Source: Tetrahymena elliotti 4EA | Taxonomy: Eukaryota > Ciliophora > Oligohymenophorea > Hymenostomatida > Tetrahymenidae | Direction of reading: 5' to 3' | Assembly: GCA_000231825.2 (NCBI GenBank) | Contig: JH720318.1 | Coordinates: 1-64,000, forward strand | DNA length: 64,000 bases | In this document: piece after piece, positions 1 through 13,014 of the stretch | Numbering within the stretch: the stretch's first letter is position 1 | Layout: every line of letters starts with the position of its first letter | Translations under genes and position numbers: made by a program | The notes under the pieces: model-generated | What the model saw: only the letters and a program-made list of their open reading frames with translations | Databases searched by the model: none | Told to the model about the DNA's origin: nothing

Positions 1-44
1 AACCCCAACCCCAACCCCAACCCCAACCCCAACCCCAACCCCAA
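1..44. repeat. Macronuclear telomere, C4A2 repeats
   Basis: Seven uninterrupted AACCCC units (1-42) plus AA, followed directly by AT-rich sequence. C4A2/G4T2 is the telomere repeat of Tetrahymena and related oligohymenophorean ciliates. Its position at base 1 shows that the window starts at a real chromosome end. There is no subtelomeric repeat block: the first gene starts about 260 bp inside, as is normal for macronuclear chromosomes made by fragmentation and telomere addition. Confidence 0.97.
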
Positions 45-302
45 AAAAGAACATATAAAAAGAATATAATTTTTTTTAATGAATGATTAAAATCTAAAAA
101 GTTTTATTTTTTTCAATTTATGTAAAGAAGAGGAATAAAAATATTTATTTAAATCTGATTAAAGTTTTAAATCGATACTATAAATATAATTATGTTTTTA
201 ATATTTAACCATACTAAATATATTATTAATAGTTTAAACTTTATTTATTAAAAATCAAATAAAAGATAAGCTTTTATATAAAAATAAATTTAAAAAAGTA
301 AA

Positions 303-1049
303 ATGGGTGGCGGAAATACAAAGCAGAAAAAATTAACATAATATGAATTGACTGAGTTTACCAATCAAACAAATTTGACTTACTAATAAGTTGAAAATCT
401 ATATACTTTTTATAAGAATATTTCGGCTTCATAAAAAGATGATGGTGTAATAGATATGTAGGAGTTTAGTAACTCACTTTATTTAACAAATTAGGAATTT
501 TCAGAGCAAGTTTTTAATGTTTTTGATTTAAATAAGGATAAAGTTATTAATTTTAGAGAGTTTATCCTAGGGCTAGCTAATTTGATCAATGAAAAAGTTG
601 AATATAAGACTAGATTTGTTTTTAACCTTATCTGTAAATCTAAGACTAATTCTGTTTCAGATAAACAAATATTTGATTATATGAAAAATTTGATAAACTA
701 GTTCCCTGGAATATAAATAGAAGATTAAGTTTTGCTCGAGATGATATCTGAACAAGTAAAATAGATAATTTCTGAGTATAAACCAGAAGAAGATGAATTA
801 AAAAAATAATAAAATGAAGATAATAAGTAAAATAATTAGCAAATATCCAATGATTCTATTCAAAATAAGAATTAATCTATCAATCCTATATAGAAAAACG
901 AAAATGAAGGTTAAAATATATAATCCAATGAACTTACTTATTCTCAATTTAAGTAGTTTGTAATATAAAATCCTAATACTCTTAAGTGGCTTTAAATTGA
1001 TAAAAATAATATTGCCAGTGGGGCAAATAAATTGCTTGGAAAAAAATGA
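303..1049 (+). CDS. EF-hand calcium-binding protein, possibly N-myristoylated
   Basis: Single exon, 248 codons plus TGA, with 14 or more in-frame TAA/TAG (Gln) codons, so it needs the ciliate code. The N-terminus MGGGNTKQKK fits a myristoylation signal (Gly2, small residues, then basic), suggesting membrane attachment. EF-hand loops are seen near residues 45-58 (DDGVIDMQEF, imperfect) and 74-86 (DLNKDKVINFREF, canonical); a third (around CKSKTNSVSDKQIF) is degenerate. The layout recalls the calcineurin B / neuronal calcium sensor group, but the C-terminal half carries an N/Q-rich insert of about 60 residues not expected there. It is therefore a calcium sensor of unknown partner. The gene lies about 260 bp from the telomere and is transcribed away from it, convergent with the membrane protein gene downstream. 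Confidence 0.85.
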
Positions 1050-1940
1050 TGAAGTACAAGTTAATAATATAATTTGTACTTTAAAAAGTCAAAACAATTA
1101 TTTAATATAATTTTAGAACCATGTACCAACAAAAATAATAAAATAATTGTAAAATTGTGTAGATAAAAATTCACATTTGAATTCACTCCACAAATATTAA
1201 ATTATTAATCTTTTTTTTATTGTTCTCCTTTTAATTCTAATTAAATAATTATTTTATTAATTTAGACAATTTTCTATTGATTATTTTTAGATTAAAGAAA
1301 ATAATATCTTATTAATCTATTTCAATACATATTCATTTAAATTTAAATTATTATTTTTCACACTTTTAAAATAAAATTGATTTAAAATACTTTGATTATT
1401 GATTGACGATTATGATATTAAATTAAAAAGTAAAATATTTTAAAAAATTAATTTTAAATATTTTAAATGAAAAAAGTTTTTTTCTTTTCTTCCTTTTAAT
1501 TTAATTTTGGGTTTTAAGTTAAAAAAATATATAAATTAATTTTAATACATTTATTTAACTTTTTTTATTCAAAAATTTTTTATTTTGAGTGAAAAGATTT
1601 AATTTTTTTTGAGATTTTTGTCATACTTTTTATTTATTTTGAAGATCATTTTGACCAAAAAGCTATAGAAAAGCTTAGTAGTATTTTTATCATTCAATAA
1701 GATTTTTGTAACTATAATGATTGTTTTTTTTAATTATTTGGAAGGGGTATTTTTGAACTGTAAAAATATTTAAAATTACAAAACTGAGGGAAATATATAT
1801 ATAAATACAATCAAAATTATAACATTATTTATGATTAAAATAATATTATTCTAAAAAGGCATATACAAAAACTTAAAATAGCAAAAAAATAGGAGAAGTG
1901 TTTGTTTAACTTTAACAAACTTTCATCCTATTGAGTTTAA
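1050..1940. other. Convergent intergenic region
   Basis: AT-rich sequence between the 3' ends of the EF-hand gene and the minus-strand membrane protein gene. No ORF, RNA gene or repeat could be supported. Confidence 0.7.
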
Positions 1941-3874
1941 TCAATTAGCAATCTTTGAGCCTCTTTGGTTGAAGTCCAAAGCTTCTTCATCGATATTAAC
2001 GGGGGCGTGATTTTTGTTAATGGCAGGGTGAGTGTTAAGAACTTCAGGTTGAGTAGGTTCAGGAGCATTAACACCCTTGTGGGGTTATTAATTGTTAATA
2101 GCTTGGAGTTCTTCAGTATGGAGAGCTTATTTGTCAGATTCAGCAACAGAGTTGAACTTAGACTTAATGCAGAAATAGAGGACAGCTTCGAGAACTAAAA
2201 CAGCCAAGTAAATAGCATCGAAGATGAGACCAACAAGAAGAGTATCTCTTACTTTCAATAAGTTAGAGCTGTTATCTAAATTGTGATAGAGTTCGTTCTT
2301 GTTATCCAAAGCAGCAGCCCAGATAGCAATTAATTCACAGAATCTCCAAGCAATAGAGAAGTAATAAACGAACTTAAGTAAACCGTCGGTGACCTTAGGA
2401 GATAATCTTCTTTGGAAGTTGTTGTACATCTTCATGTAGTTGGAGTCACATCTGTAGACGAGTAATTAGAACATTAAGTTAAATCCGTAGAAGATACCGC
2501 TGATTAAGCCAGTCTTGAAGGCAATGAAAAAGATGGTTAAAATGCAGAAACCAGCAGCAGCAAGAGCATCCTTTAATTAGTAGAAATAATGATTAATATT
2601 AAGTTAAAGTTTACTTATTAATTAATTAGTGATTTTTTGTTTTGCTTTTTTAATCACTCAGTTAAAAAATTTTTTAAATTAATTATCAATTTTTTTTTTC
2701 TATTTTAATGATGTTGAGTCAGTGGTCCAAATTCTTTTTTGATAATAATATTTTGAGTTTTTTTTTTGTTTATGATATCTGATCTAAGTATTTTATATTT
2801 TTTATAAACTCTTTTTTCTGATTTATCTTAACCAATTATTCGTTCAGTTTTTTAAATGTTTTTGGCTATTTTTTTAAATTTTTTTAGAAATTTGCAAAAT
2901 ATTATGCAAAGTATTTTTAATTTTGATTGATGCTTTTTGCGCTAAAAACCTATTTCTCTTATACTTTTAGTAGACTAAAGTTCATTAATTTATATGAATG
3001 GAATTGGTTAGTGTTTCGAAGCAAAACATTTTAATGAATACTCTAAAGTTTAAAAAGAATTACAATAGAGAAGGCTTCTCTGGTCAAGGTAGTGTATTCA
3101 GCACCATTGAAGTGGTTGTAGACAGTTGCAATAGCAGTGACACCAATTAAGATAGCTCTACCAACACCTTCGAATAAGTTTTATAAGAAGTCAATGTGGA
3201 AGAAGGTAACAACAAAGGACATAACGGCAGTCTTTTATTCAGATTGTCTGATTTCAGCTCCTTACAAGGCAAGGTGAGCAGCATGGAGGATGATAGGAGT
3301 AACAATCCAGTAGTACATAGAGTCATCATTAGTGAAAGTGAAGAAGAAGTGTAATTGGGTCATGAGAACAATTTAAGAACCGAAGATGCAGTGATAGTAG
3401 TTGGCTATTTGAATAGAAATAATATTAGTTTATTGTTTAGTAGTAATATTTTGTTTGTGAAATGATAGTTATAAAATTCATTTTACCTTCAACAAGCTTA
3501 GTTTCGATGGCCTTATTGGAATTGTTCATGAAAGGAGTGAAGAAGTAGATGACGACGTGTTCCATACCAATAATTCTAAAAGTTCTGTAGAGCATAGTGA
3601 ATGCACCATTCATGTCTTGGGTTTCCTAGACAGCTTCATTGAAACGGAAGAGGTTATTGTTGATAAAAGCAAGACCGAAGGGTAAGATTAAGAAGGCAAT
3701 AACCATTCTGAAGTAGGAGTAGAAGTCAGTAGTGTTAGTCTTAGCTAAGAACCAGATATCGAAGATTAAGACAATGGTGACGAGCATGAACATGCAGAAT
3801 CTGTAGAAACGTTACCAAGGATTCAAGATAACGATTTAGTTTAAAGCCTAAGCTTTTTCCATTTGTTGGATCAT
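1941..3874 (-). CDS. Multi-pass transmembrane protein, function unknown
   Basis: Three exons on the minus strand: 3874-3487, 3404-3064, 2570-1941; phases agree (388, 341 and 630 nt), giving 452 aa and TGA. The start follows an AT-rich leader and opens MIQQMEKAQALNQ. Eight to ten hydrophobic segments cover most of the protein (for example around residues 25-42, 60-78 and 135-155, and a strong final one near 365-385). It ends in a hydrophilic tail of about 65 residues rich in Pro, Asn and His. No family was recognised. Codon use differs from its neighbours: many C- or G-ending codons (TTC, GTC, AAG, CAC, ACC), the bias typical of highly expressed ciliate genes. The second intron is long for this window (493 nt). 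It may be ciliate-specific; it could be a channel or transporter, but no motif says so. Confidence 0.82.
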
Positions 3875-6800
3875 TTTTTTTTGATTTTTTTATTTTTCTG
3901 TTGAAATTTTTTGAGATAGTTAATTATTATTTTAATTATTATCAGTTTGAATATCAGATTTAAATATGATAATTAAGATATAATTAATATTGCACACAAA
4001 AAAATACCCCACATCTTATCTATGCAAATTTCTTTCACAATTTTGAATGTAAATTTATATCAGAGGAAGATATAAATTTTATTCAATTAATTTGAAAATT
4101 ATTTAAATTGTTAAGCAAAATCAACCAACCTTACAGCTTCCAAATTCAATTTGTTTGCTCAAAAAATTTTTTTCTTTAATCAAAAGATTTTTGTGTGGAG
4201 AATTTCTGTAACAAAAAATTCATAATTTGAGAGAGTTAGATATCTGAAATGCTAGCACAATCGTTAAATCATGAATATGAGATATAATTTAAATATAATC
4301 AATCAATTTTTCAGACTAATATTTTATACAAACTCAAAATTACATCGTATTCTTGAATGTCCTGAAACAAGAAATCTTCCATTAACAAAATTCTATTAAG
4401 AAATGTTCATTACGTAATAAACAAATTTAGTGAAATCAATCAAGATATGCAAAAAGCCATTTGTGAAATTAAATTTATTCTTCAGTAAAAAAGATACTTA
4501 GTGAAAAAGCAAGATAAAAATATTCGAAAAGGTACAAACTTATATTTCATAACGTTAATTCTTAAATATGGTTGCCAATTTTTTTTAAATGGCAAGTTCA
4601 ATAATCTTTTGACAACCGATTTTAACTATTAAAAAGAGCCATTAGTAGGGTTAACCAATAATAATGATGAATAATTATAAATTAGAAAGATTTTTTATAT
4701 TTGAAATAGAAAGCCGAACAATAAATATAATAATAATATGAAATAAGGCAGCATCAATTGAAGATACAAAAAGATAAAATAAATATTAAAAATTAATCCC
4801 ACCCCAATCAATCAATTGATAGATAGACTATTTATTGAATTAATTATTTTCGCTAATTTACATACAGAATCTTTCTGAATAGAATGTTCGTATTTAATAA
4901 ATTATTAATTTCATTCATGTCCAATTTTTCATAATTTTAAAGTGCAATCTTGCTAATGTAAAACTTTTTCAATTTTCTTTCATGATTTTTTGCGCAAATT
5001 TTTTATTTGCTTTATTATTAAAAATTGTTAGACCGTAAGTAAATTTAATAAATTGTTTCCTAACGTTTCTAATGATATAGACAATTTACTCTGCTGAGTA
5101 AATAAGTAGGATTTATTTCTCACAGAGGAAGCTAGAATTTAAAGATAATATCTAAATTACACTACTTAACAGATGAAATATACATAAACAAGTTGCATCT
5201 ATCCTATCCTACTTGAGTACATATGATAAATTAGGAAATAAAATAATTTAAGTTTGAATGAATGCAATTTTTTTGAAGAACGTTAAAATAATTCAGATTA
5301 GCATATTCCTATCAATAGAAAATAATTAGAATTTTTTCAATAGTCAGATTAGATGAGTGTGTATTTAAAATAAATTATAACATTTTTAGTATTATTATCC
5401 ATTCATATTTAAAGAGTTAAAGTTACACAATCTAATATATCAGAGTTAAAATCATTTGTTTAAAAGCACATTTTTTAGTACACACACATTTTAATAAAAA
5501 ATAGCTGACAAAAGAAAAGATTCAAAAATTTTTTTAGAGAATATATTTATATCTTTTTTAAAAATTTCTATATCATTGAAAAGATATCAGAAATAGCATC
5601 AATATAATATAAAATTTTAGGGTGAAGTACTGCATAACATCATTCATACACTCAAAAAATTTAGAAATTTATGGTAGACTAACAAAAATAAGAATATGAT
5701 AGTGTGAATAGATTTTAGTTTAAATAATATTAACTTTATATTTTTTAATTACATTTTTTTAATATCTTAAATAAATTATAATTCTTACTTAAATTAAGTA
5801 AAACTGAGTGAAAGAAATTATCAATACCATATATTTCTTTTAATTTATTATTTTTATTTGCAACTTTTTTAGCTACAAACCAATCAGTGTTAGTTATTAG
5901 GTTTCACTACAAAGAAACATATAAAAATAATTCCTTGCAAATAACTAAAATATATTATTTCCATAAAATGTTTAGCTATTTTTATTATAATTACAGAAAA
6001 TATACTAATATATTAGCATTTTATTCTTTTTTGTTAGTTCGAAGTACCTTTAATTGCCTTTTCTCTTGGTTAGGGTTATGTCTGAAAATTGTATTTTTGC
6101 AAATAAAAAAGTATCTGTGAAGGATTTATTTAATTTTTATAACATAAATTTAAAAAATTTTTAAGTGAAAATTGAAGACAGACAGTGTAAAGTTTGAAAA
6201 AAGGCATTTGAGGTGATCAAATAAAAAATGCTTTATTAGCTAAAAAGCAAGCATTTTGTTTATTTTTAAAAAGCTAAATTTAAAATATTTTCATATTAAT
6301 GATTAAATTTAATAAAAATAAGCAAATACCAGAATTTTTGAATACCTTTTATTTCGATTGAAATAATTAACAATTTCGCTCAGTGTAACATAAAGTTCTA
6401 GCATAATAATAAAAATAATCATATAAAATAAAATATTTATCATCTATTCCAAAGATAATTAGATTTTTATAGAAGCAAACTTTCTTTTAAAACAACTTCA
6501 TCCATTCATGCTTTAATTTTTTTATAAACAATTTCTATCCCAAAAAGACAAAAATGACTAGATAATTCAATATAATATTCTATATATCTTTTTCCGAAGA
6601 TTACTTGAAGAAAATTGCTTCTAAAATTTTTAAAAGGAAAATAAGTGCTAGTCAATACTCATTAGAAACCAGATTACATAGGCTTTTATTTTGAGTTCGT
6701 TGGATAATAATATATTTAATTTTTTTTCTTTCTAAATTTCTTTGGTGCATATCAACTTTTTTTTTTTCGTATCTTACGATAAGTTATTATTTCCTTAATA

Positions 6801-6983
6801 ATCTAGAAAGACAAGTAATAAAAATAGTTTAAAGATTGTAACAAAAGCCAAGCAAGCGAACAACTTTATTAAATTTAATAAAAGCCTCTTAGCAAGCAAA
6901 TATTCGAGCATGACTTATAATATAATAGAAATTTGTTAAGGCAATCCCATAATTTATATATATACTATCTGTTATTATTTGTT
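3875..6983. other. 3.1-kb gene-free interval
   Basis: Lies between the start of the membrane protein gene and the 3' end of the zinc-finger gene. Reading with TGA as the only stop gives short open stretches on both strands (for example a 77-codon one at 5887-6120), but none has Gln-coding TAA/TAG typical of local genes, codon bias, or a recognisable domain. No tRNA boxes or repeat units were seen. It includes the promoter of the minus-strand membrane gene near 3.9 kb. It is the longest empty stretch in the window. Confidence 0.6.
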
Positions 6984-8596
6984 TCAGATCTTCGAGCTTG
7001 ATTTGCTCTTCTTCTTTTATTGTTAAAATTAGTATTGTCTCTGTTTTTCTTCAAATTTTTCTTTGCATGATGGTATATGCTACTCAGCAGGACCAGGCTT
7101 GAATTTCCTTTTGCAATATTCGCAGTAAACTAAATCAGTTTTATTTAAGGCAGAAACTATTTATTCATTTTCTTCCTTTGAATATGCAGAGTTTGTCTTC
7201 ATAGAAGCCCTAATAGCTTCTGATTGTAATTTCCATCTGGGTATTTTTTTAGGCATTTCGGTAGGGTGATAAGTAGATTCACTATATTCTTAATCATCTG
7301 CAATATCAATTTGGGAAGAGATTTTTCCATTAGAAAGAGCCTTTGCGCTTTGCGTTTAGCGATTTCCTCCCCCCTTTTATGCATTCATAAATTATTTGAA
7401 TGACATTTTAACTTTACCATTTTCTAACTGCTTCCCAAAACCCCCTTCACTATCTTAATATTCTTCATCAACGCTGCTTTCATTTTTATCAACTACAGAA
7501 TCATCAAATTTTAAAGTTTTCTTAATCTTTAAATCCCCTTTCTTCTTTAAAATACCACTTTTGTTCTACTACTTTTCAATTTAATAATTATACTCCCTCT
7601 CAGCCATTTCCTTTTCTTCCATTTATTTCTAAATATCCATATTCAATCTATTTAAAATGCTCTATCTTTTCAGCTTATTTTCAATATTTATATCCTACAC
7701 TTCTTGAATATGGCGAAAATCATCAATATCATTATCATAGTTTAGCTCTTCACCAGTGTTGTTTTCAACAATTTCCTATTCATTTAGTTCTGGAACATAA
7801 AATACTCTCCTATACTTTAACAAGTTATTAATTAGAGCTTATAATAGAATAGCAAAATAGTTAAATATATTTATTATTCCTTTTAAAATTACATATCGCT
7901 TAAAATAACTGCATTGATTTTATTTTTAAAATGTTTTCTCAAAAAAAAGATTTTGCTTAAAAAATTTTATAATAGATTTTTTGTATTATAATACTTTGAT
8001 TTTAATTAAATTTAATGAAAACGATTAATTAATAAAATGCATGTAATTATTCGTTTCATGTAAATAAATCAATCTCTAAAGTCTATTTATGAAAAATATT
8101 CTCTTTTTTTTAATCAACTATTTTTTCCTATTTGAAACTCCATACTTCCAAAAATTTACCTATAATTTTGGTTCGGTTTATCAAAAATGTCATCGAATAC
8201 TACATTTTCATAGAGATCATTATTGATATAATCTGGGTCTCTCTCTTTTTCTAAGATATCAAAGCCCTTTGCTTTTGCCTAATTGCGTCGCATAGTTTTT
8301 TTAATGTTAAATAAGCAATTCTCCAGTTCTCTTTGTATCATCTCCTCTGCTGTTTCTTTTAATCCTCCATCAAAATAATGCTATCCTATTTTGCCTGTAG
8401 CCTTTGGCTTTATTATTTTTGAGTTGTATGCTGAGTAATCATATTCGAAACGAGGAATACCATCCATAAGTATTTATTCTCCTACTAATGCCAGATTATT
8501 TTTTTCTCTATAGGCCTGGTAGCTCGATTAACTTGGCTAAAGCCTTAATGAAAAATCAGCTGGCTTCAGCTAGCTGTAATACTGATTTTAATGCAT
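6984..8596 (-). CDS. C2HC-type zinc-finger protein (ZC2HC1-like end)
   Basis: Exons 8596-8160 and 7809-6984; the intron 8159-7810 joins in phase (AG|G = Arg), giving 420 aa from the first in-frame ATG. The C-terminus has a zinc-binding pattern C-x2-C...H-x3-C (VYCEYCKRKF...HIPSC) followed by a Lys/Gln/Ser-rich tail, like the C2HC fingers of ZC2HC1/FAM164 proteins; one finger is present where those proteins usually have two. The rest is charged, with a coiled-coil-like Glu/Lys/Gln stretch in the middle. The frame stays open upstream of the chosen ATG (to about 8700) and looks coding (NDFDSIDYLVAYDNK), so an upstream exon with the true start is likely but was not found. The role is unknown; related proteins in protists are often ciliary or cytoskeletal. 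Confidence 0.72.
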
Positions 8597-8699
8597 TTTA
8601 TTATCATATGCAACAAGGTAATCTATAGAATCAAAGTCATTTTAGTTAAACATGAGTTTTTTATTTGCCTGCGTTTTGAGTCAATCAAATGTTTATTTG

Positions 8700-9507
8700 A
8701 AAATGTAATTAAAAAATATAAGCTATATGAGTTGAATTCTTAATCATCTTAGCATTATGAATTAAATCAAATCATTATTAATTTAATAAATAAAAATTCT
8801 TTATATATATATATTCAAATTACTTCGTGTTTTTTTGGATTTTAATTGCAAACTACTTAACTTTTTTAACACGCTTAACATTTCAATATTTATAAATGGT
8901 AGCAAATTAATATTTCATAAATAAAGAATATTACATTTCTAGTGAATAGTGCTAATTAGAACACTAATAATTCTAAAATTAAAAAACAAAATTTATTAAT
9001 ATTTTAACAGCTAAAAACTCATTATCCCAATATCTCTTAATATCTCTGTTATTATAAATAAAATACTAAGATAATCAATTATTCTATTGTTAAAAAATAC
9101 AAAAACTCTTATCATTTTTATTTCTTCGAATATTGAGCTCTTTCTTTTATTCTGTACCTATTAAGTCTAATCTAATAAATATTATAAAAAATATATCTTG
9201 GATGAGATAAGATTTAATTTTCTTGCCATTAATCAAAAACTAAATGGTTTTTTTTAATATTGTGTTTATTTTATAAGGTTTTATTTAACTAACTAAATAT
9301 CATTTCAAGTGAATATTTAGTATATTTTTGGAATAAATCAACAATTAATAAAACATAAATTAAATTAGTAGATAAGATTAGTTGGTATTTCTGATAATAT
9401 ATTTTTAAAGTAATGAAGGTAGTATAGTAAAGTAAGTATTTGATTTTCTTAATCTTAAAGATATTCATTATGAATTTATGATTAAATATTAATTTTAGTC
9501 AGGTTAT
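8700..9507. other. Intergenic region
   Basis: Between the zinc-finger gene (5' side) and the 3' end of the cathepsin C-like gene. AT-rich. It may hold a missing first exon of the zinc-finger gene; nothing else is visible. Confidence 0.5.
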
Positions 9508-11843
9508 TCATTTATTTTTTTGGATAAATTCTACTTAAGCATATTCAGCACTAGATTCTACAAACGATTCATCTGTCCCCCTCCTAATTCTTAAATTATA
9601 AATTAGATGTTTACAATTTTAAATTAAAACTCTGTAATAGTTACTTAAATCTTCCTTTTTCACCCCAATCGTTGCCCCATGAATTTTGCATTAACCAGTA
9701 TTTACCATCTTCTTCTGATTCACCCCATCCATAACTTTATTTAAAAGATAAGTATTTTTAATTGAATTTCAAAGTAATTTGCTAAATAAAAATATTTACC
9801 ACATAACAGCATGTTCAACAGGCCTCCATTCAGGCTTAACCTAACCTAAAGAAAAAGATTTTATAATTAATGTTAAATTTTATTAATAATCAATACATTT
9901 TAGTATCCAATCTGCTGCTTGTACTGAATGATAAACACCACTTTTGTAATATACAAAATCAGCACCTGTTTTAAAGTTAGCAACAATAGGTCCATTTTTA
10001 ATAATTTCTAACATCATCTCTCTTTCATTACCTTTGCCATATTACTATCCTACAAATCTTTTATAAATTAAAATACATTCCACTTAATTTTTTTTAGCAA
10101 AGCAACTTACCCATATTCAGTTATCTTAAAATATTCATCTATTTAATCTAAATTTTTGACTTAGCACTCTTTTACTTCATTCTTTTTTAGTTTTTACATA
10201 CAAAAAATATTAATTTCTAAAAATAACAATAAATACTCACTTAAAATTTTGTCCCATTTTCAGGAACCATAAAATAATCTTTGCCAAATCTTCCTAGCTC
10301 AAACGGGTATCCTCCATCACATCCCTTAATTATCAATTGATAAAATAAATTTAGAAATAAAATTATTTAAAGTACCTAGGAGAAGAAAGAACAATCTAAT
10401 AGATGCTGCATAGAAATCTTTTTATTGAAATCTTTACCATATTTAATCTTGAGCCTAGCATTTAGCATATGTACTGTAGAAATTATATAGCATGAGCCAC
10501 AATCATTTTATTCAATGGGATCATCTATATATTCTTCCCAAGTGAAATTTTTGGGTAAGTCACTGACATCTTGAATAGAAAAATGTTTGTACATTTTTTC
10601 TACATCTTTTTAATATTCTTTAAAAACTTCACTATCTGTTGGAAATTTTTTCTTAGCATTTTTCTTTTAGTATTTTCTTTTATTTCTGCCTGCTTTTTTA
10701 TTTACTTCATCCAATGTCAGATCTTAAAATGATGAAGAAATACCTGCTTACCAATTTTTATCAAGAGAATTGAGTTAATCTACAGTATTTTTATGGGTGT
10801 TTTAATTTAGCTCAGCATTTTTATTTAAATTTATGTCATCATTTTATTTTATAATTTTTAATTAATCTATTTCTGATTGCTAACTATTTTAAGTTGAAGT
10901 ATTATCATCTTGCCCAAGATTATCTAAAATATTGTTCAGAGTACCTTATAAATTGAACTTTCTTTTTTTTAAATTAGATGAAGAAGTTTACTAATCATAT
11001 AATATTCCATCTTAATCAGATGAGTTTATATCATTAAAATTATCTTGAATTGAGAAATTGTTCACTTCATAATCTAACGGTTAAACTACATTGCCTTTTT
11101 CTTAGCTTCGAAGATGCCTATCTTCTTCTTTAGGGTTCTCTTTATAAGCTTTCATGCATCCTCTTTTATTATTTTTTTGCATGGTATACCACCCCACTGT
11201 AGTTTCAGTGCAATCAAACTCATAAGTAGTCACTTTAGAATGGCTAACTACAGTTAAGTCATCATCAACAATAACTTATTCTGAAACCTCTTCTTCGTTT
11301 ACAGGATAATATTTAAAAAATGAAATAAAACTTATTCCATTTATGTCTATTTAAAAGCCTTCATCATAGACCATTGTCCATTAACCCTTTTTGATTATTT
11401 AATTTGTATTTAATATTGAAAATTAAGTCATAAAATTTATTTGAAAAATAGAACATAAATAACTACTTAGATTTAAGAAGAATCTTTTTCTATGAATGCT
11501 TCACCATTTTCATTTAAATCAACTATAAATTCTTTACCCTGCTTTGAATTAATCATTTAAGAAAAAGCATTTTAATATTTATTGTTTAATGTAAAATATT
11601 TACTTTGAAATTGTTATAATTTGTTTAAAAAGATAGCATTGGTGAGTCAGGTATAGAATGCCCACATGTCACATATTAATTTTATTTGCTATGCCCTTTT
11701 GAAATTTATATCCTCCATTTACCAACAATTTGATGCTTCACGCATTAAACAGGTAAATCACATTATACTTGTTAAATATAAACCACTAAAAGCACAAAAA
11801 AGAAAAAGAGTTTTTGAAATTTCACAAAACCTGCATTCTTCAT
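9508..11843 (-). CDS. Cathepsin C-like cysteine protease (dipeptidyl peptidase I family, C1)
   Basis: Nine exons: 11843-11604, 11541-11467, 11386-10376, 10324-10241, 10181-10111, 10057-9897, 9845-9800, 9734-9645, 9589-9508; all phases agree, giving 619 aa. Residues 1-27 form a signal peptide (Phe/Val-rich core), then DLPVQCV...IVGKWRI, the start of the exclusion domain specific to cathepsin C, continuing through WTMVYDEGFQI and VTTYEFDCTETTVGW. The papain-type domain has the oxyanion Gln and nucleophile (EQNDCGSCY, Cys about 404), LLDCS...GCDGGYP, the catalytic His about 559 (VEHAVMCYGWG) and Asn about 580 (MQNSWGNDWGE). All catalytic residues are present. It probably acts in phagolysosomes, removing N-terminal dipeptides. 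Odd points: a roughly 100-residue N/Q/D-rich insertion in the propeptide region, and FTWEEY where SWDWR is usual at the start of the mature chain. Confidence 0.9.
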
Positions 11844-12646
11844 ATTTTAATATTCTATTTCTTTTGAGTTTTGATTGATTCTTTTGATAAAAAATGCAAT
11901 CAAACCTAACTAAGCTAATAGACTGAATGAATCAATAAACAAGAAGACTATATTTCAACTAATTTGATTAAATTTTTTTTGATCTGATAAAAATCAAACA
12001 TTTTCAAAAACGATATAATTAGTTAGTAATATTAAATTAAATTTCATTAAAATTCATTAAATCTATTATAAAATTTGTTAATTTTATCAAAAAAAATAAG
12101 ACAAATAGAAATTTGTAGAATATGGTCAAAAATATAAGAGAGTTGAATGAAATAGGGTGAATTGATACGGTTTAACATAGAAAAATGATTTTAAAGAAGA
12201 GGAATAGGTTAAAAAGTATTTGAAGGGAGTGTTTCTGAGTCTTTTCATTTATTTTTAGAATATATAAATGATAGAATTAGTTTAAGTAATATTTGAGTTT
12301 GTATTAAATCTACACGTGATGAGAAATGGAGAAGTCAATCATTATTTAATAGCAGGTAGCTATTGATTTAGATGAATGTATAAAAGAAAAACAATGTGAA
12401 TGAATGAACTCAATTAAATTTCTAGTAGTTGAGCAGATTATGCATGTCATACAAAACTAGATTTAAAAAAATTTCAATTAAAAAATATAAAAGAAATTCA
12501 GGCTCTATAAATAAGAAAGATTATATCATTAAAAAAATAATTAATATTATCATTTAGATTAACAAACTAAATAAAGCTTGAAGGAAAGAAAAGGAAATTT
12601 AAAAGTAGAAAAAAAATTATATCTAAATATTATTATATCAACAAAA
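11844..12646. other. Divergent intergenic (promoter) region
   Basis: Holds the promoters of the cathepsin C-like gene (-) and the small membrane protein gene (+). AT-rich, with no coding frame or recognisable motif. Confidence 0.6.
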
Positions 12647-13014
12647 ATGAGTTTCGATAATTGCAACTACGTGGTCTCAAATGCAGGTTCTTTAATTAGA
12701 TCACTCTTGAATTAAGCTTAACAAGCATCTACAAATTCTGAAACTGGTTACTAAACCAGCAGTAAATAATTTCTTTTAGCTTGAAAATTTTTAAAAAAAA
12801 TAATTTATTATTAACAGCTGGTGATTTAATGGGAAGAGAATCTTCAGGTAACGGAAATGGCTTCTTTGAAACCATAATGATGATTGTTGCCTTCTTGTTC
12901 ATATATTCTTTTCTTGGAAGTTATATTAACAACCGTAGAAATAAATTAAACTTAAAACCCCGTGCTAATCACGATGATAATAATCGTGACAGAGATGCAA
13001 GCTCAGTTAATTGA
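12647..13014 (+). CDS. Small single-pass membrane protein, unknown
   Basis: Two exons, 12647-12761 and 12818-13014 (intron 56 nt, phase 1), giving 103 aa ending in TGA. It opens MSFDNCNYVVSNAGSLIRSLL, has a Gln/Ser/Thr stretch, then one hydrophobic segment at about residues 56-76 (TIMMIVAFLFIYSFLG) followed by a positively charged, Asn/Asp-rich tail (NNRRNKLNLKPR...). This pattern fits a type II or tail-proximal membrane anchor. No family was recognised. Reading through the intron meets TGA, so the splice is needed. It could be longer if other exons exist, but the flanking sequence looks non-coding. Confidence 0.6.

Noticed and set aside
1965..2198. 77-codon plus-strand ORF
   Set aside because: Antisense shadow of the third exon of the membrane protein gene, which has strong codon bias and consistent splice phases.
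5887..6120. 77-codon plus-strand ORF in the 3.1-kb empty interval
   Set aside because: Phe/Tyr/Lys-rich translation typical of random AT-rich sequence; no Gln stop-codons, no domain, no splice partner.
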